Position numbers and translations under genes: made by a program. From contig OY282558.1 of assembly GCA_958295665.1 (NCBI GenBank), forward strand, positions 63,848,789 to 63,912,788: 64,000 bases of DNA, given 5' to 3'. A model generated the notes under the pieces. That model ran no database searches. It saw only the letters and a program-made list of their open reading frames with translations, and was not told the DNA's origin. This document shows positions 22,911 through 35,763 of the stretch, in pieces; the stretch's first letter is position 1, and each line of letters opens with the position of its first letter. Source of the DNA: Tipula vernalis. Lineage: Eukaryota; Arthropoda; Insecta; Diptera; Tipulidae.

Positions 22911-25269
22911 AGTATTTAGTTAAAATGTAAGAACACAAAACACAAAAAGGCTGAATTTGTAGATCTAATACTAGTTTAGGCTAGTCCAATTGTCTGCAAA
23001 ACGATGAAAATATCCCACCAGTGTGAAACAGCGGAACGCATAAGATTTTCCAAATCTATGCGTGGTAGCCCATAATTTGGGGTTGGGCTCTGATCAATTT
23101 TCAAGTGGATAACTTATGAACTGTGCCTCTATATCCATAAAGAAATTGTCAAAGCTTAAGTTTCAAACAACATGATATCCGTTCCGTACCACTCCGTTTT
23201 TTCGTCCCAATTTACTCTACAATTTTGAATGAAAGACGGAAACTTCAATACTAAGAACGAAAGAATTAAGAGGGAATAAAACGAATGCCACATTAAAATC
23301 AAATTTAAAATTTTCGAATTGGCGAAACGGCCGAGGTGGAGTGTCTGAACCTTTACTGAATATTTATGCCACAAAAGGCAGTAATCTTGAAGGGATAGAC
23401 TCGTATTGAAACCGTATTTGCTGCGAAAGGAAAACATTAGACTTTTTAAATCTATACGTGGTATACCATTATTAAGGCATGATTGAGGTATAGTAAAATT
23501 AACAAAATTATTTGGGCCATCCACGAATAGATGTTTACGAAAATACTGTAACAGTTTACTACACCGTTTTAAATTTATTAGCGGTATATCGGCCAAGTGT
23601 TAATAATCAATGATGATTATTAATGACAGACCACGGAATTATAATTTCACTGTACGTTATTTCATGGGAGGTATAAATTCTAAATTTCCCGAAATGCCTG
23701 ACACTATATCTATAGCTGGTTTATTCAGAAAATTTCAATCAACAGTCACATCCTTATATTAACCATTTATAAGCAAAATGAGCATTTTGCACCACCTCAT
23801 ATTCCTCATATATTTCTCTGTTATGTTAAACCAATGGAAATCCTAACTCTTTAAAATTAGTTCTTTGAATTGGTAACTTTCTAAAAACATTGATGTTTAT
23901 ACCAATTCTAGAAACATTCTCTTCTATTTTAAACTAATATAACGGCTAATTTATTAAATCCAGAACGTATCCAACAATGTGTTCCTTATTATTAAATTCA
24001 TCCAAACCATTGCTTAAGCCAGCAAATACTTTCAATTATGTGCATTATAAAAGATTTGCAAAATATTCATTGACCAATAAATACTTAGTCAGGAAATCCA
24101 CAAATTACAATCTCTAGAAATTCTTAACGGTTTTCTAGAACTTCACGAAAAATTCTTCTCAACTTACTAAACTCTTTCTTCGAAGCCTACAAGTTCCAAA
24201 TTTGCTAAATTCTTTCATATTTTGCAAATTCGTTATTTATTTTAAGATCCACAGTTTGTTCCCCTTAAATTCTCTAAATATTAAAATTCTTAAAATCTTA
24301 CAAGAATTCTTCAATATCTTGGAATACCTCACAAATTCATTAAATGTTTCACAATATTTAAAAATTTCTTCAATTTTTCCTAAATCGTCAAATTAAATCT
24401 TGAAGTTTGACAAGTTTTCACGAGACTGGAAAATTTGATTAGTTTATTGAAACGTATAATTTGCAGCAGTTGAAGAATTTTTGGAAATTTATGAAATACG
24501 TACTCAAAATTTGCACCCTATAGGTCAGACAAAGATTCAATACAAAAATTCAAATTAAGCAAGTTTTGTAAGTTAGAAAAGTTTTGGCAAGCACTTCCCA
24601 ACTCTGCAAACACAAATCGTAAAAACCCCGTAAATTTCTAGTTTCATAAGTTCTTGAAATCCTTGATCCTAGATCCTGTTCTAGAAATATCTCAATTTTC
24701 CAAAAATTCTTAAATTTATCAATAACTAGAATTGAGATTGGAATTAATTCGTTTCACGGTTATAACCGATTCGCTAAATTTTTCTATCAAATCTTTTAGA
24801 ATCAGACTTAAGTAAACTTAAAATAAGTTGAGTTGGCAGAATTTTTAGTCTCTAATATTTGTAAATTTTCATAAGTGGCAATATATTTGTAAACTAAAAT
24901 CTCCAAAAGTCCTTCACTTCTCTTAAAACAAGGGACCTGTAAATTTACAGGTTGAGCAACCTCAAACCGAGTTAGTTCTTTGGCTGATGAACCATCGATT
25001 CTACGGAGAAAATGGATTACCACCTAAGAGGCCAAGTAAGAGGCATTGGCATGGCCTAGTAGGGCAGACTAGTAGGGGCTCAAATATGGGTGATTCTAGC
25101 CGATCTAATGTGTCCTTGCGAGTTCCCACTAGTTCGTGGAAGATAAGGGCGTATCCTCAAGGATTCAGCTCGAATTCAAGTTCTCAGACTTAATCAGATC
25201 TTCATCCCTAAAAGAGCTCGTGTTGGTGTTCCCACCACTTGTATGGCTGTCTGTTCAAGCTAAACCAGC
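22911..25269. other. Noncoding stretch with one unassigned open frame
   Basis: The 146-codon minus-strand frame at 23156-23596 has no recognizable domain. Part of it (GTGGTATACC near 23458) resembles GTGGTAGCCC near 23060, which suggests an old repeat. From 24190 to 24720 the sequence is low-complexity, with AATTCTT and TTCAAAAT words. Confidence 0.45.
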
Positions 25270-26200
25270 TTGGCAGTATTCCAGTAGATCCAGTGTTCAC
25301 TGGTCGTGATCAACTCATAGAGCTAGCTAATGCAGTCCAATTGACAGCGAGGCTAAACAAAAATCGAGATATATCTTGGATGCTTACCTGACATACTTGT
25401 TTGCTGGGTTAACCAAAGAGCAGATAAGCGTAACATTCACGATACTACAACAAACATTTTCTAACTACATTAAACTTATCAGTTCTGCTTTGTCGGCGTT
25501 TGTTGCAAACTATCTTAGAAATTTGAAATATAAGCTGCAAGGGTTTCAATCAGTGGTTACTGTCTGGGATGGTACATATGAGTATCTTCCGAAAAGCAGT
25601 AGCTTTCGCTTTCAAGCGGCTAAATACAGTTAGCACAAACTAATTCCAGACATACATGATCATCGACATATTCGGTATTTGGAAGATAAAGTTCTCAGAT
25701 GCTAGCATCTTGAAAACAATCGTAGATTCTGTTGACTTCAAAGATCGATTCCTTCCAAGTGATATTTTTGTGTTTGTGCGATGTTTTTGATAATCTTACT
25801 GCTCAAGGATTCGTTGTGAAAATCCCATCGTGTACAGAGAGGAATCAGTCTCACCTAACAACGAAACAGGCTAATATCCAACGAGAGTGCACAGCAGTTC
25901 GTTGGATTATGGAAGTTGTGAAAAGAACTCTCAAACGTAATCGGTACTTGTCGAGGAACCTTGATGTCCAAGAAGTTCCCGACCTGCTTGATGATATCAA
26001 AATTACAGCTGCTATGAATAATCGATTCGATAAACGAATTCTTGCTGACCATGACTACGATACTATTGTGTCACAGTAATACTGAGGATCGTTTGGAATG
26101 ATTTGTTCAGAAGAAGCAGCTCACTTTGGACTCAATTTTACTCATGTTCCCGTCATCCTAAGAAACTCAAATGAAGTGTATATTACTAAGTTGAGAGTCT
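25270..26200 (+). pseudogene. ISL2EU-like DDE transposase relic
   Basis: Decayed transposase of the DDE_Tnp_4 type. In order: SIPVDPVFTGRDQL (25279), a helix-turn-helix-like GLTKEQISVTF (from 25400), VVTVWDGTYEYLPKSSSFRF (first catalytic Asp, near 25566), SDASILKTI (25700), and the C-terminal QLTT-like HLTTKQAN, AVRWIMEVVKRTLK and DLLDDIKITAAMNNRF (25853-26035). WDGTY and RWIVE-type motifs are typical of ISL2EU and related insect elements. The frames are broken at about 25370, 25630 and 25790. The LVDRGFRD block, which holds the second Asp, reads FVFVRCF and is damaged. No terminal repeats found. Confidence 0.8.
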
Positions 26201-28325
26201 AGTTTAATTCACCACTAAAGGCCATTTCCTATAGGTATTTTGGTAGTCTCCTTTTAAAAAACTAAATTAAATCCGCGCGAAATTAATCAATTTGTACTTT
26301 TTTTAATACTTTTTTGTAATAATATGAAACAATCTGAACTAAACCGCGTCAATTTTTAAAATTTTGTTATCGCGAATTTAATTCTTATTCTACATAACTT
26401 TCGGCGAGATTAGTTCCGTTAGAGAAAACTGGGAATCTCAGATACGATGGTTTGTTGTATATAAATAAGTGCTTAATTCTCTATATCTTATTGAAATGAA
26501 ATTAGCAACTTTGCTAGCTGAAAATGAGTTTTCATATTCTCGATAATTTTTGCTAGTCATTTACAATCGAAATATCACGAAATAACATTTTTTATCATAC
26601 CTTTGATATGGTAAATAAAATATTATTCTATTATTAATTTTAGGTTAGGTTAAGTGTTATTTGTTCAAATAATAATGATCATTGTTTCAAAAATCCTCTT
26701 GTCATATTTGTATTAGGTATATGAGAAATAGTATGATTACTAATTCGTCAAAGGAATTGCTTCCTTCGCACGTCCAACGAAGTGTTTGTACTTGAGGAAC
26801 TTAAAAGCAAATTTAGGACAATTTTTAAAAGTAAAGATTTCTTTAAAATGATAACTTGCTGCTTTACAATATCGAGAGTGTAATTTCTTAGCCCTACATT
26901 GGACAATATAACAGCGTTATCATAGGACCGTTCACTGGTATTTATTGTTGATAAGCTCCGGTTCATATTCAACGCATGGCGCTATTCCAAGATGTAATAT
27001 GAGGACTGAATCGAATAGATTAACGTTTACAATTGTCCGTCTTTCGAAAGGTATTTAATTGCTAAGGCTGAAGAATAATATTAAATTCAAATTCAAATTA
27101 TGAAATGTTTGGAATTGATCAAGCAATCTAACTGCACTTTGGCACAACAATTACAGATCTCACAATTACAGAATTTGGATTTGTTCTGACTCCGAATTTA
27201 CTACACATGACCTGATTTAAACGGTCAGTTTCTAAAATTATAAAATTCATACTCCTTTGTATATACAATAGAATCGCAAAATTCTGTTCGCAGCCCTTTT
27301 TACAAATCCCAGCTGACACCAATTCATAATATTCACTTCAATGAAAAAATAATTACAGTGTTTTTCATCGTATATTGTTTTATTGAAAACCTCCTGTGTA
27401 CAAACAAACAATATAACTGAAAACACTAGGGGAGGGATTGATTGATTTATTTGTTAAGTAAATTTCCTGTTTTCTAATGTGACGTGTAAAATATTTACGT
27501 AATACAGAAGACCTAACATTTTGGCAACATAGCCGCATATGTATTATATTCGCAATAGTATGTATGTACAACGTATAAATGTAACCTGTGTTTGTCATTA
27601 TCAAATAAAAAGTAATATATATGTACATACACGCAAACACACAGACAAAGTACCACAATCCAAATTGGCTTGGTATAAGTTTCACGTTTCGACGACGGAA
27701 AATTCGAAAATACATAACACTCGACTCGGAAGATAACTCATCTAACTCAACACCATTACAGCACAGCAACAACAACAAATCCAATGGTGATATGGAAAAC
27801 GCATGCGTTTTCTCAAAATGAAATAGAAGATAACCAAAAAAAAAAAATGAAAATTATGTTGTTCTTCAATGGTGAAAATGATGATTCATTTTAGCAGTAA
27901 TTTTAATTTGGCGCATTTTCTCAATGCCTCACAATGAGCACAAAAAATAGAAAAAGTTTTTTCCTACCCCCAAAAAAAAGGAGGAAAACACAAGATTAAT
28001 ATCTGCAAAAGTAATAACAATTAAGGATTGCAGTTACTTGCTAAATTTATGCTGACATTTTATGTTTTATGTTGCGATACGATTTTAATGATAACATCGT
28101 GTTTTTCTGTATGCACGGTTGCGTGTCTCGGCAAAATGAGTTTTGAACACGTGGATACAATATTCATACATATAAATAATTGGTGTGGGTGCGTGCGTGT
28201 TTGTGTGTGTGTGTATGTGTGTACTGTAATGTACATAATTAGATTTTAATTTTCCTGTAGTTTTCTTGTTTTTTTCTTTTTTTATTGTACATATTATTGT
28301 TTGAGATGGAACCGCACCATGAGAA
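26201..28325. other. Noncoding stretch with (GT)n
   Basis: No gene recognized. A GT-rich microsatellite lies at about 28182-28222. The open frames at 27380-27784 (-) and 27539-27821 (+) overlap each other on opposite strands and have no domain. Confidence 0.5.
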
Positions 28326-28896
28326 CCTGGGGTGCTATTCTTGAAACATTACGAAAATTTTCGTAACCGAAAATTTTCGTAATGCTATTTTCGTAATAGT
28401 AATGGTGAAATCATAATTTAGTATTCTTGAAACCATTACGAATATAACGAAGAGAGGCAAAAAGAAATAATAAAATTTCGAGAGAGAAGATGAAAATGTA
28501 AGTTACTAAAATGGTATTCTTGAAATCCGGATTACGAAAATTTTCGCAACGGAACGTTACTAAAATTTTCGGATGGTTTTTTTGTTCCTTATTGCATTTC
28601 GTAATGAAATCATTTAGATTTTTGTTTTAATTAAATTCATATAAGGACGTTCATAAAACTCAATAATTTCTGTTGATGATTAAAAATAATATGTATTTAC
28701 ATTTCGCTAAATATTTATTATTTTATTACCACAAAAAAAAGGGTACCTATTTGTTTGTGGTATGTTTATTATTTTCTTAAAAATAAGGGTAATAGCTACA
28801 ATACTAATTGACAATTTGGGATGTATTTTTAAATGTCGCGTGTTGTAATTGGAATTGGATTGATATACCGTCACAGGCGGCTAATACTAATGGTAC

Positions 28897-28945
28897 GTAA
28901 AGTCATACAATCATACCATCATACCATAATAGTATCGTACGACAG
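28897..28945 (+). repeat. CATACCAT-like short tandem repeat, left part
   Basis: CATACAATCATACCATCATA and similar words. It resumes in the same orientation at about 31790-31875, so the transposon between them appears to have split one array. Confidence 0.65.
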
Positions 28946-29160
28946 TACGATCTAAAATCATATCGCCATAGAATCAAAGGACAATGCCACTACATAAACA
29001 GCCGTGACATCAGTCTAAACAGTCAAATCCCCAGGCGAATAAAGATTTTTATTTTCCTATGAAACATAAACAAAATCATATTGGAATTATTTTGTGTTGT
29101 CTTTATTTTCAATTTAAATGAACATTTTTATTGATAAATATAAACAATTTTAAATTAAAT

Positions 29161-29514
29161 ATATCGAATTGCAGCTTGTCCACAATTTTAATTAAAATTA
29201 ATAAAATTTTAATTCATAATTTTGCGTTTTAGTAAATTGATTTTTATTCTTAAACATCGTCAGCCTCCGTGCTTTTTTTTTAAATTTCATTTCGTAGATT
29301 ACTAGATTAGTTTTATTACTTTACCAATGCTACTACATAAACAGCCATGATTTATAATAAAACTAATCTAGTAATCTACGAAAAGAAATTTAAAAAAAAA
29401 CACAAAGTCTAACGATTTCCCTAAATTTCTCTAAAAATCAATTTACTAAAATGCAAAATTGTTAATTAAAATTTTATTAATTTCAATTAAAATTTTGTAC
29501 AAGCTGCAAGATAT
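29161..29514. repeat. Palindrome whose loop carries a transposon end
   Basis: Arms 29161-29318 and 29354-29514 are near-perfect reverse complements (for example CTAGATTAGTTTTATTA / TAATAAAACTAATCTAG). The 35-bp loop contains GCTACTACATAAACAGCC, almost the same as the terminal sequence at 28982. Confidence 0.75.
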
Positions 29515-30029
29515 ACAATGTGTTTGGTCGTCAAGTGACCGCCCGGAAAATTCTGAATATTTAAGTAAAATTATCGCAAAAAATCCTTTAATGTGGGTGT
29601 CTCATTTTCAAGTTATGGGCTCGATTATAATTCTGTTTGCGGTTTTTGAAAAGATGAAGTTTATGAGTCACTTTATTTGATAGTTTGCGCACTTAGCTAG
29701 GTTTTTTAAAGAATGTAAAAAATTTCGGGAAAATAACATTTTTTTTAGTAAAGAAAACCTCAACTTTTTAAAAAACTGAACTGTAAACCGTGAAAATGTC
29801 CCATTAAGTTAATTATTTTAATTATTATTATTAATCTACAGCATAATATCTACAAATTGACAAAACTTTCTTACTAGCTAACTCTTAAAAATACCGCGCA
29901 AAAGTCACCTAGAGAAAGTAGGGAAATTAAACAAAAGAGTTATTTAAATTAAAGTCAAAGAAATAAAATAATACTATTTTATTAATAATCAATAAAAACA
30001 ATTTTTATTACAAATTATTAAACATTTTT

Positions 30030-31045
30030 AATTAAATGACATGTTCGAAATGCTCTCCACTCTCTTGTAAACAAACAAGGGCTCTCCTGATCACACTAGT
30101 TGTTGTCCAACGCAATTGTTAAGGGTTGCCTCTTGTTTCTGCTGCAGCAGCGAAAATTCTTGCTGTCAGAAATAAAAATCTAGAGGCGTAAGATCAGGGG
30201 ACCTTGGCGGCCAGGCTACAGGACCTCCTCTACCGATCCACCGTGGATTATTTTCATTAAAATTATCACGTATTATCTTTGCAAAATGTGCTGGAGCTCC
30301 ATCTAATTGCAGCTGCATTCGCCTTCTCCTCAACAATGGCACTTTTTCCATGACAACGTGATTCCTGAAAATTCTAATAATACATGTTGATCAAGCCTGT
30401 TTATTACCACGTAAGGTCCGATAAGTTAATCGTGGATCATTCCCGCCCATACATTTATAGCAAATTGGCTCTGGAAAGCTGTCTCCCTTACGACGTTTGG
30501 GTTTTCGACGGCGCAAACATGGAGGTTTCTATAATTTGTTATACCCGCCCTGGTGAAAGTAGCTTTATCTGTCTACAATATTCTCCTTATAAAATTGACA
30601 TCACTTCTTTGCTGTTAAATTATCCAGTTACAAAAAACTGATCTGGCACGATGGTCCACATTTCCTAGATGTTGAGCACGACGAAAGTGATAAGGATTAA
30701 GGCCTTCTTGACCTCGATATGCCTAATCTAATAGACAGGCGGCTGATACTTGTCGTAGGTTCAGCGCGTATTAATCGTAATAAATCCTCTTCCAACGTGT
30801 ACGTTAATATTCACGCTGGACTCGTGTTGTTGTTGGAATAATCCTTGTTTGGGAAAACGTCGATGTATTGCAATGAATGTCCTATACCCAAGTACTGGCC
30901 TGTTGGATATCGACGCCTGTATTTTTTCGACAGCAACGCGTGCATTTCCATTAGAGAACAGGTTTACAAAATGCATATTGGCTACATGAGAAGGTGGTGG
31001 ATCACGCAAATGTGTCATTGTAATGATTAAGCGTTTACTTAACAC
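30030..31045 (-). pseudogene. DUF4817-type DDE transposase, frameshifted
   Basis: Minus-strand blocks in order: SNGNARVAVEKIQ and RTFIAIHRRFPKQGLFQ (30845-31000), the N-terminal helix-turn-helix region seen in this insect family; then ENPHVCAVENPN, FAINVWAGM and LIGPYVV (about 30400-30530), spread over different frames; then LDGAPAHFAKIIRDNF, WIGRGGPVAWPPRSPDLTPLDF (30166-30310), which hold the later DDE residues. Upstream of DGAPAHF the usual frame is broken at about 30352. The N-terminal and middle parts are joined only through frameshifts. It belongs to the transposon at 28982-31772. Confidence 0.85.
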
Positions 31046-31929
31046 AAACTGTCCTTTTAATTTTCACACAAACTTAAAATTGTTAAAACACAAAACACTG
31101 AGAGTACATGTGTGAAAGTGTCACACGATTGGTTAGCGAACAACTGAACTATTTAATATTACTTACCAATTTGAGTTTTCGATCATTTAAAAGATTTGGT
31201 TAGATAACATCACTATACCTAAACGGCTACAAACGCCATTTTTTCGACAAATTGGTGTTCGAATATTTTATGAGTTAGGTAGTAACAATGTTTTAATAAT
31301 TATAAATAAAATAACCATGCCATGGGACATTTTTTCGACTTACAGTTCATTTTTTTTAAAAAGTAGAGGTTTTTTTAAATAAAAAAATCGTTTAAGTAAA
31401 AAAATGTGATTTTCCCATAATTTGTTACATTCTTTACAAAAACCTGGCTTAGTGTGCAAATTAACCAATAAAGTGACTCAAAAGTTTTAAAAAACCGCAA
31501 ACAGAATTAAAATCGAGCCCATAACTTGGGAGATATGATGAAAAATGTGAAAAGCTATCACCAACACACAAGGGGTCACTTGCCGACGAAACAGATTGTA
31601 TTTAATTTAAAATTATTTCTATTTATCAATAAAAATTTTCATTTAAATTGAAAATAAAGGCAACACAAAATCCCATATGATTGTGTTTACGTTCCATTGG
31701 AAAATAAAAATCTTTATTGCCTTAACACCACTACAAGTTTTTTTTTTCATGGCTGTTTATGTAGTGGCATTGCATAGGATCATATCGTCGTACTACCATA
31801 CCATCAAACCATCATACACGACATAATATTATATCATCGTTCAATCGTACCATCATACAATCATATGTACCGCCGTACCATAAAAACAGATTTTTGGAAA
31901 AAAAAATTCTAAATCGGATAAGCGATTCT

Positions 31930-32120
31930 CGAGATATCATGGGTACAGACATCCAGACGTCCAGAAAGACGGACAGACATTTTTTTTTTTCTTTTCGGAC
32001 TCAAGGATTTTCAAAACGTCGAGATAAATGATTTTGGATCAAACAAATTTTTGGCCATTTTTGACAAGATTTAAATACATTGATTGGTCTTTTTAGACCG
32101 AAGTAATTTTCCCCTTAAAC
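31930..32120. repeat. GACGGACAGACA-containing dispersed repeat
   Basis: TCTCGAGATATC followed by CAGACGTCCAGAAAGACGGA and a T run. Tracts of this make-up recur in dipteran intergenic repeats. That is general knowledge; no second copy is in this window. Confidence 0.35.
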
Positions 32121-33143
32121 GAAAAAGTAGCATACACAATCATTTTTAATATATTTAATTTAATATTAAATAAATAAGCTATTATTGACAAAAATTCACA
32201 ACAATTTATAATTTTAAGTAAAGAAAGCGTCCGCTTCGCTTAATATTCTCAGTTATACTAAACTAAACTAACATTTTTAATCATCTCTTTCGAAATCTTC
32301 TTAGTTTTTTATTCCTCTCTTCGTAATTTTCGTAATGGCTTCAAGAATACTAATTTATGATTTCACCATTACGATTACGAAAATATTGTGCATTACGAAA
32401 ATTTTCGTAATGTTTGAAGACAGGGCATTTAAAATGATAAAACAAAATTGTTCCAAATGAACTTAATGAATGATAAAAATCACACTTTATATTACACATT
32501 GCATTAATTAATTTCCAATCATTACAATTTTAACAAATAAATATAAAAGTTAAATAGGCAATATAGCTTTAAATAACATATTTTTGTTGTATTGAATCAC
32601 ATATTCCATTTTTGTCCGCTATAGCCAATTGTCAATTACGAAAAAATCTCATACCCTTACACGTATTGTTTAAAATTAGAAAGTGGTCATGCATTTAAAA
32701 AAATATCCCAAGATTTAGGTATACGACATGTAAATACAAAAATTTAGAAGAAAATATGGTTTTGTTCTAGTTAGGTAGTAAACAAAACCGAATGCATAGT
32801 TATGTACATCGTTATCTCGAAATAAATAATACATATTTTTAAGAACACGTGAAACAAAGAAAAAAAAGGTACCCTTTTGTTTTCAATTTTTTATAAAATA
32901 TTGAGAATAGAAAATATTGAGTTTTATGAACATCCTTATCAATATAATTAACACAAAATCCAAATGAATTCATTACGAAATGCAATGGGAAACGAAAAAA
33001 CCATTACGAAAATTTTAGTAACGTTCCGTTGCGAAAATTTTCGTAATTCGATTTCAAGAATACGATTTTAGGGTTTTCGTAATACTTTGACACTAACTCG
33101 CAATACGAAAGTTTTCGTAATGTTTCAAGAATAGCACCCCTGG

Positions 33144-34079
33144 TCTTAATAGTTTGTTTTTTTACCTCGAAATATGGACGGATAAAATCGATAAAATTTT
33201 ATTAGTTTCGTGTGGTAAAGAAATGGTTTACCTGGTACATAGTCAGCAACAGCCGAGGTTTTTATAACCATTATTCTGGAATCGTAAAAGTGGAATGGTA
33301 CATGTATGTATGTATGGCAATCAAACGAAATGTGTCTATGTTCGATACAATTAATGTTCGGTGTTGTGTTTCTTTGCAAAATTAACAACATAATTTTTAT
33401 CCTCGTGTTACAAAACATCTCACAATCTATTTTGTATGTGGCTCTAATTTGGAAGACGTAATTAGGCCGTAAAATAATGTATTGTTTCTAATGCTACGTC
33501 ATATTTGACCTTAATTTTTCGTGTTAGTTATGTTGTGAACAAATTTAATATGAGTAATTTTCAAAATAGTGGATATTTGCGAATTATCTCTTTGGGATAT
33601 GCTTCTTTTATGCTAAACCAATAGTACTAACCATTATTAGGGTATGTGGAGCATTGGCGGTGGTGAAAGCTACAAATATTAGTACAATATTTAGGAGTCC
33701 TGCAATTTAGAATTTAAGGGATCCGTAAATGAATTAACAAAACAAAATCATAATTTAGAAATTTGTTGGAATTGTAATTAATTTAATTTAATTAAGGACA
33801 ATTAGCATTGGTAGAAGCAACATCTCTAGAAGAAAGAATGTGAATAAAACAATAGCGAAAAGAACTCGAACGCAATCGAAAGTAATCATGTTAATGTTCC
33901 TTTTTACGTTAAAAGGAACTGAAGCCGAGGCATACGTAAAGAGGCAAACGTAAGAGGCATACGTAAAGGCATATTGGGCGGCTGCTGATTTAAATTTTCT
34001 TACATGCAATAATTCATTTGTACAAAAATAGATTCAAATACTTTGGAAAAACAAATTATATTTTTTTAACCGATTCTAA
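33144..34079. other. Noncoding stretch
   Basis: No gene recognized. A short ATGTATGTATG tract at 33303. Open frames at 33146-33418 and 33788-34009 have no domain. Confidence 0.45.
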
Positions 34080-35130
34080 GATTTGTTCGAAATATGTTAA
34101 GGAAATAGTTGATTGACCCTGCGACAAGTTTGTGTTACTTACGTAAATTATTCGAGGTTTTTTGGATTTTTTGAAATTATTCCATTAAATTAAGAAGCGT
34201 TTAGGATTGCCTCTTGAAATCCGAGATTTTGAAATGTTTGGTGTTTTGGCATCGTCTTCTAGTTATATTTCCGAGAAAGATGTATTTTTATTACAGATTG
34301 TGATTTATTGATTTTTCAAGATTATTCTAGAAATTTAATTTTATTCGAGATCTTCGTAAATATTCGGAATTTCTCGAGAATATCAAGATTATTGAGCTGT
34401 TCGAGTTTCTCTCACTGAGTTATATGTAACAGATATTATTAAGGATTTGATGCATTTTTCGACATTTTTTCATTTGTCTCGAGATTCTTGGAATCATCCA
34501 GAGTTCCGGATTTAAACAGCGTGAAGTTGCTTGGCACCGAAGTTACGCGAAAATATCGATATTATTCGTGCGATGTCTGTATAATATTTTTCAGATTGTT
34601 CAAGATTTTTAGCGATTTCTTGATTTTGTAAGATTCTGAGCTTATTCGAGTTTTTCGCGAAATTTGAAATTTTTTGTGATTATCGATATGTTTCTAGAAT
34701 TCTAACATTATTCGAATTTTTCAGGTTATTTGTGTTTCCAGCGATGGAGTTGCTTGTTGTTACGAAATTAATGATCTGCTCAGCATCGAGTTATTTAAAG
34801 TTAAGTGAAGTTTGGAGGATATTGATTTACATATAAGGTATGTACATATAAGGTTTTTTGAGAATATTTGAGACTATCCGAGTTCCTCGAAATAATTTTG
34901 AATTATTCCGAAATTGGGTTGCTTAATATATCGAGATTATTCGATATTGTTGAAATTAACGATAATTCGAAATTTTTGAGATTGCCTGTTCGTTGATGTT
35001 ACTCGTATGATGTTACAGTTAATGCAAAACTGTTGATGAGGTTCGGTGATTCTTCGATATTTTTTGTAATTTTGCAGATTTGAAGTGATTTTTTAACATT
35101 ATTGAAAATTCTTCGAAATTACTTGATAGG
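34080..35130. repeat. Degenerate TCGA-rich AT repeat field, second
   Basis: Same loose words as at 4190-5220 (TTCGAGATTATT, TTTTTCGA). A phrase like GAAGTTGCTTGG / GGAGTTGCTTGT / GATGTTACTCGT recurs at about 34522, 34745 and 34995, which hints at a diverged higher-order unit of about 230-250 bp. Confidence 0.45.
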
Positions 35131-35763
35131 ATCTGTAATATGATCATCTTACTGTGTTCTTGGTTTTTTTGCATGTAATATTCAAACATTATGAACACAA
35201 ACAGATAGGTAACAGTATTGTGTAATAAACCCTTGGAGAAAATTACTTTTTAATCAATTAATCATGGATTTTCAAAACATTTAGCAAATTTAGCATTTAT
35301 TCAGCTTTCTCAAGAAGTTGTTGGTGAAATTAAATAAAAATATTTTTGCTTCGCGCTTTGTTGAGCTGAATTTTTTTACGCATGCAATTCTTGCATTGCA
35401 TTCATATTAGTACTAACGAAATTTTCCAAAAATTTCGATTTTACGGGTACAAAATAATAAATCGAATTTTCTTCGATACTAAATGATGATTTAACTAAAT
35501 TTCATCGAAAACCGGACATTTGTTCTGCCGATCATCTGTCCGACCGGCGACCGGCTTATGAATTTCAAAACCAGCCAGTTGGCAACTTAATTAGGATTTA
35601 GTAATAAACCTATATGATAATTTCGGAAAAAAAAAATATAAATTTAGAAAATTCAGAAATTTGGAAATTTTTAACATTTGGAAATTTAAGTATTCTGGAA
35701 TTCAGAGATTTTGAAATTTAGCAATTTGAAGTAAACATTGAACGTAGTAGAAATATATACAAT
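35131..35763. other. AT-rich noncoding stretch
   Basis: Low complexity near 35640-35730 with GAAATTT and ATTTAG words; no gene recognized. Confidence 0.45.

Larger units (their letters stand above)
28982..31772 (-). mobile_element. DDE transposon with about 500-bp inverted repeats
   Basis: CAATGCCACTACATAAACAG (28982) is inverted at the right end (ends 31772). The inverted repeats go on for hundreds of bases: AAAGATTTTTATTTTCC, TTTATTTTCAATTTAAATGA, AAGTTATGGGCTCGATT and GAGTCACTTTATT all have partners on the other side (left to about 29840, right from about 31290). A decayed transposase gene lies between the repeats on the minus strand (30030-31045). A separate palindrome is inserted in the left repeat (29161-29514). 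No clear target duplication is visible. Confidence 0.78.
28331..33138. mobile_element. Composite foldback element, about 4.8 kb
   Basis: The left end GGTGCTATTCTTGAAACATT is inverted at the right end (AATGTTTCAAGAATAGCACC, ends 33138). CCTGG flanks both sides (28326-28330 and 33139-33143), a plausible 5-bp target duplication. Sub-terminal blocks rich in TTACGAAAATTTTCGTAA pair across the element: 28500-28830 with 32640-33070. A further copy of the terminal block lies inside the right half at about 32280-32425. The interior carries a (CATACCAT)-like array interrupted by another transposon (28982-31772). The outer family encodes nothing that I can recognize. Confidence 0.75.

Noticed and set aside
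23156..23596. 146-codon minus-strand open frame as a gene
   Set aside because: No domain recognized, no intron or promoter context, partly related to a nearby repeat. Kept only as a note in the intergenic entry.
27380..27821. Open frames on both strands
   Set aside because: They overlap on opposite strands in microsatellite-rich sequence; neither has a domain.
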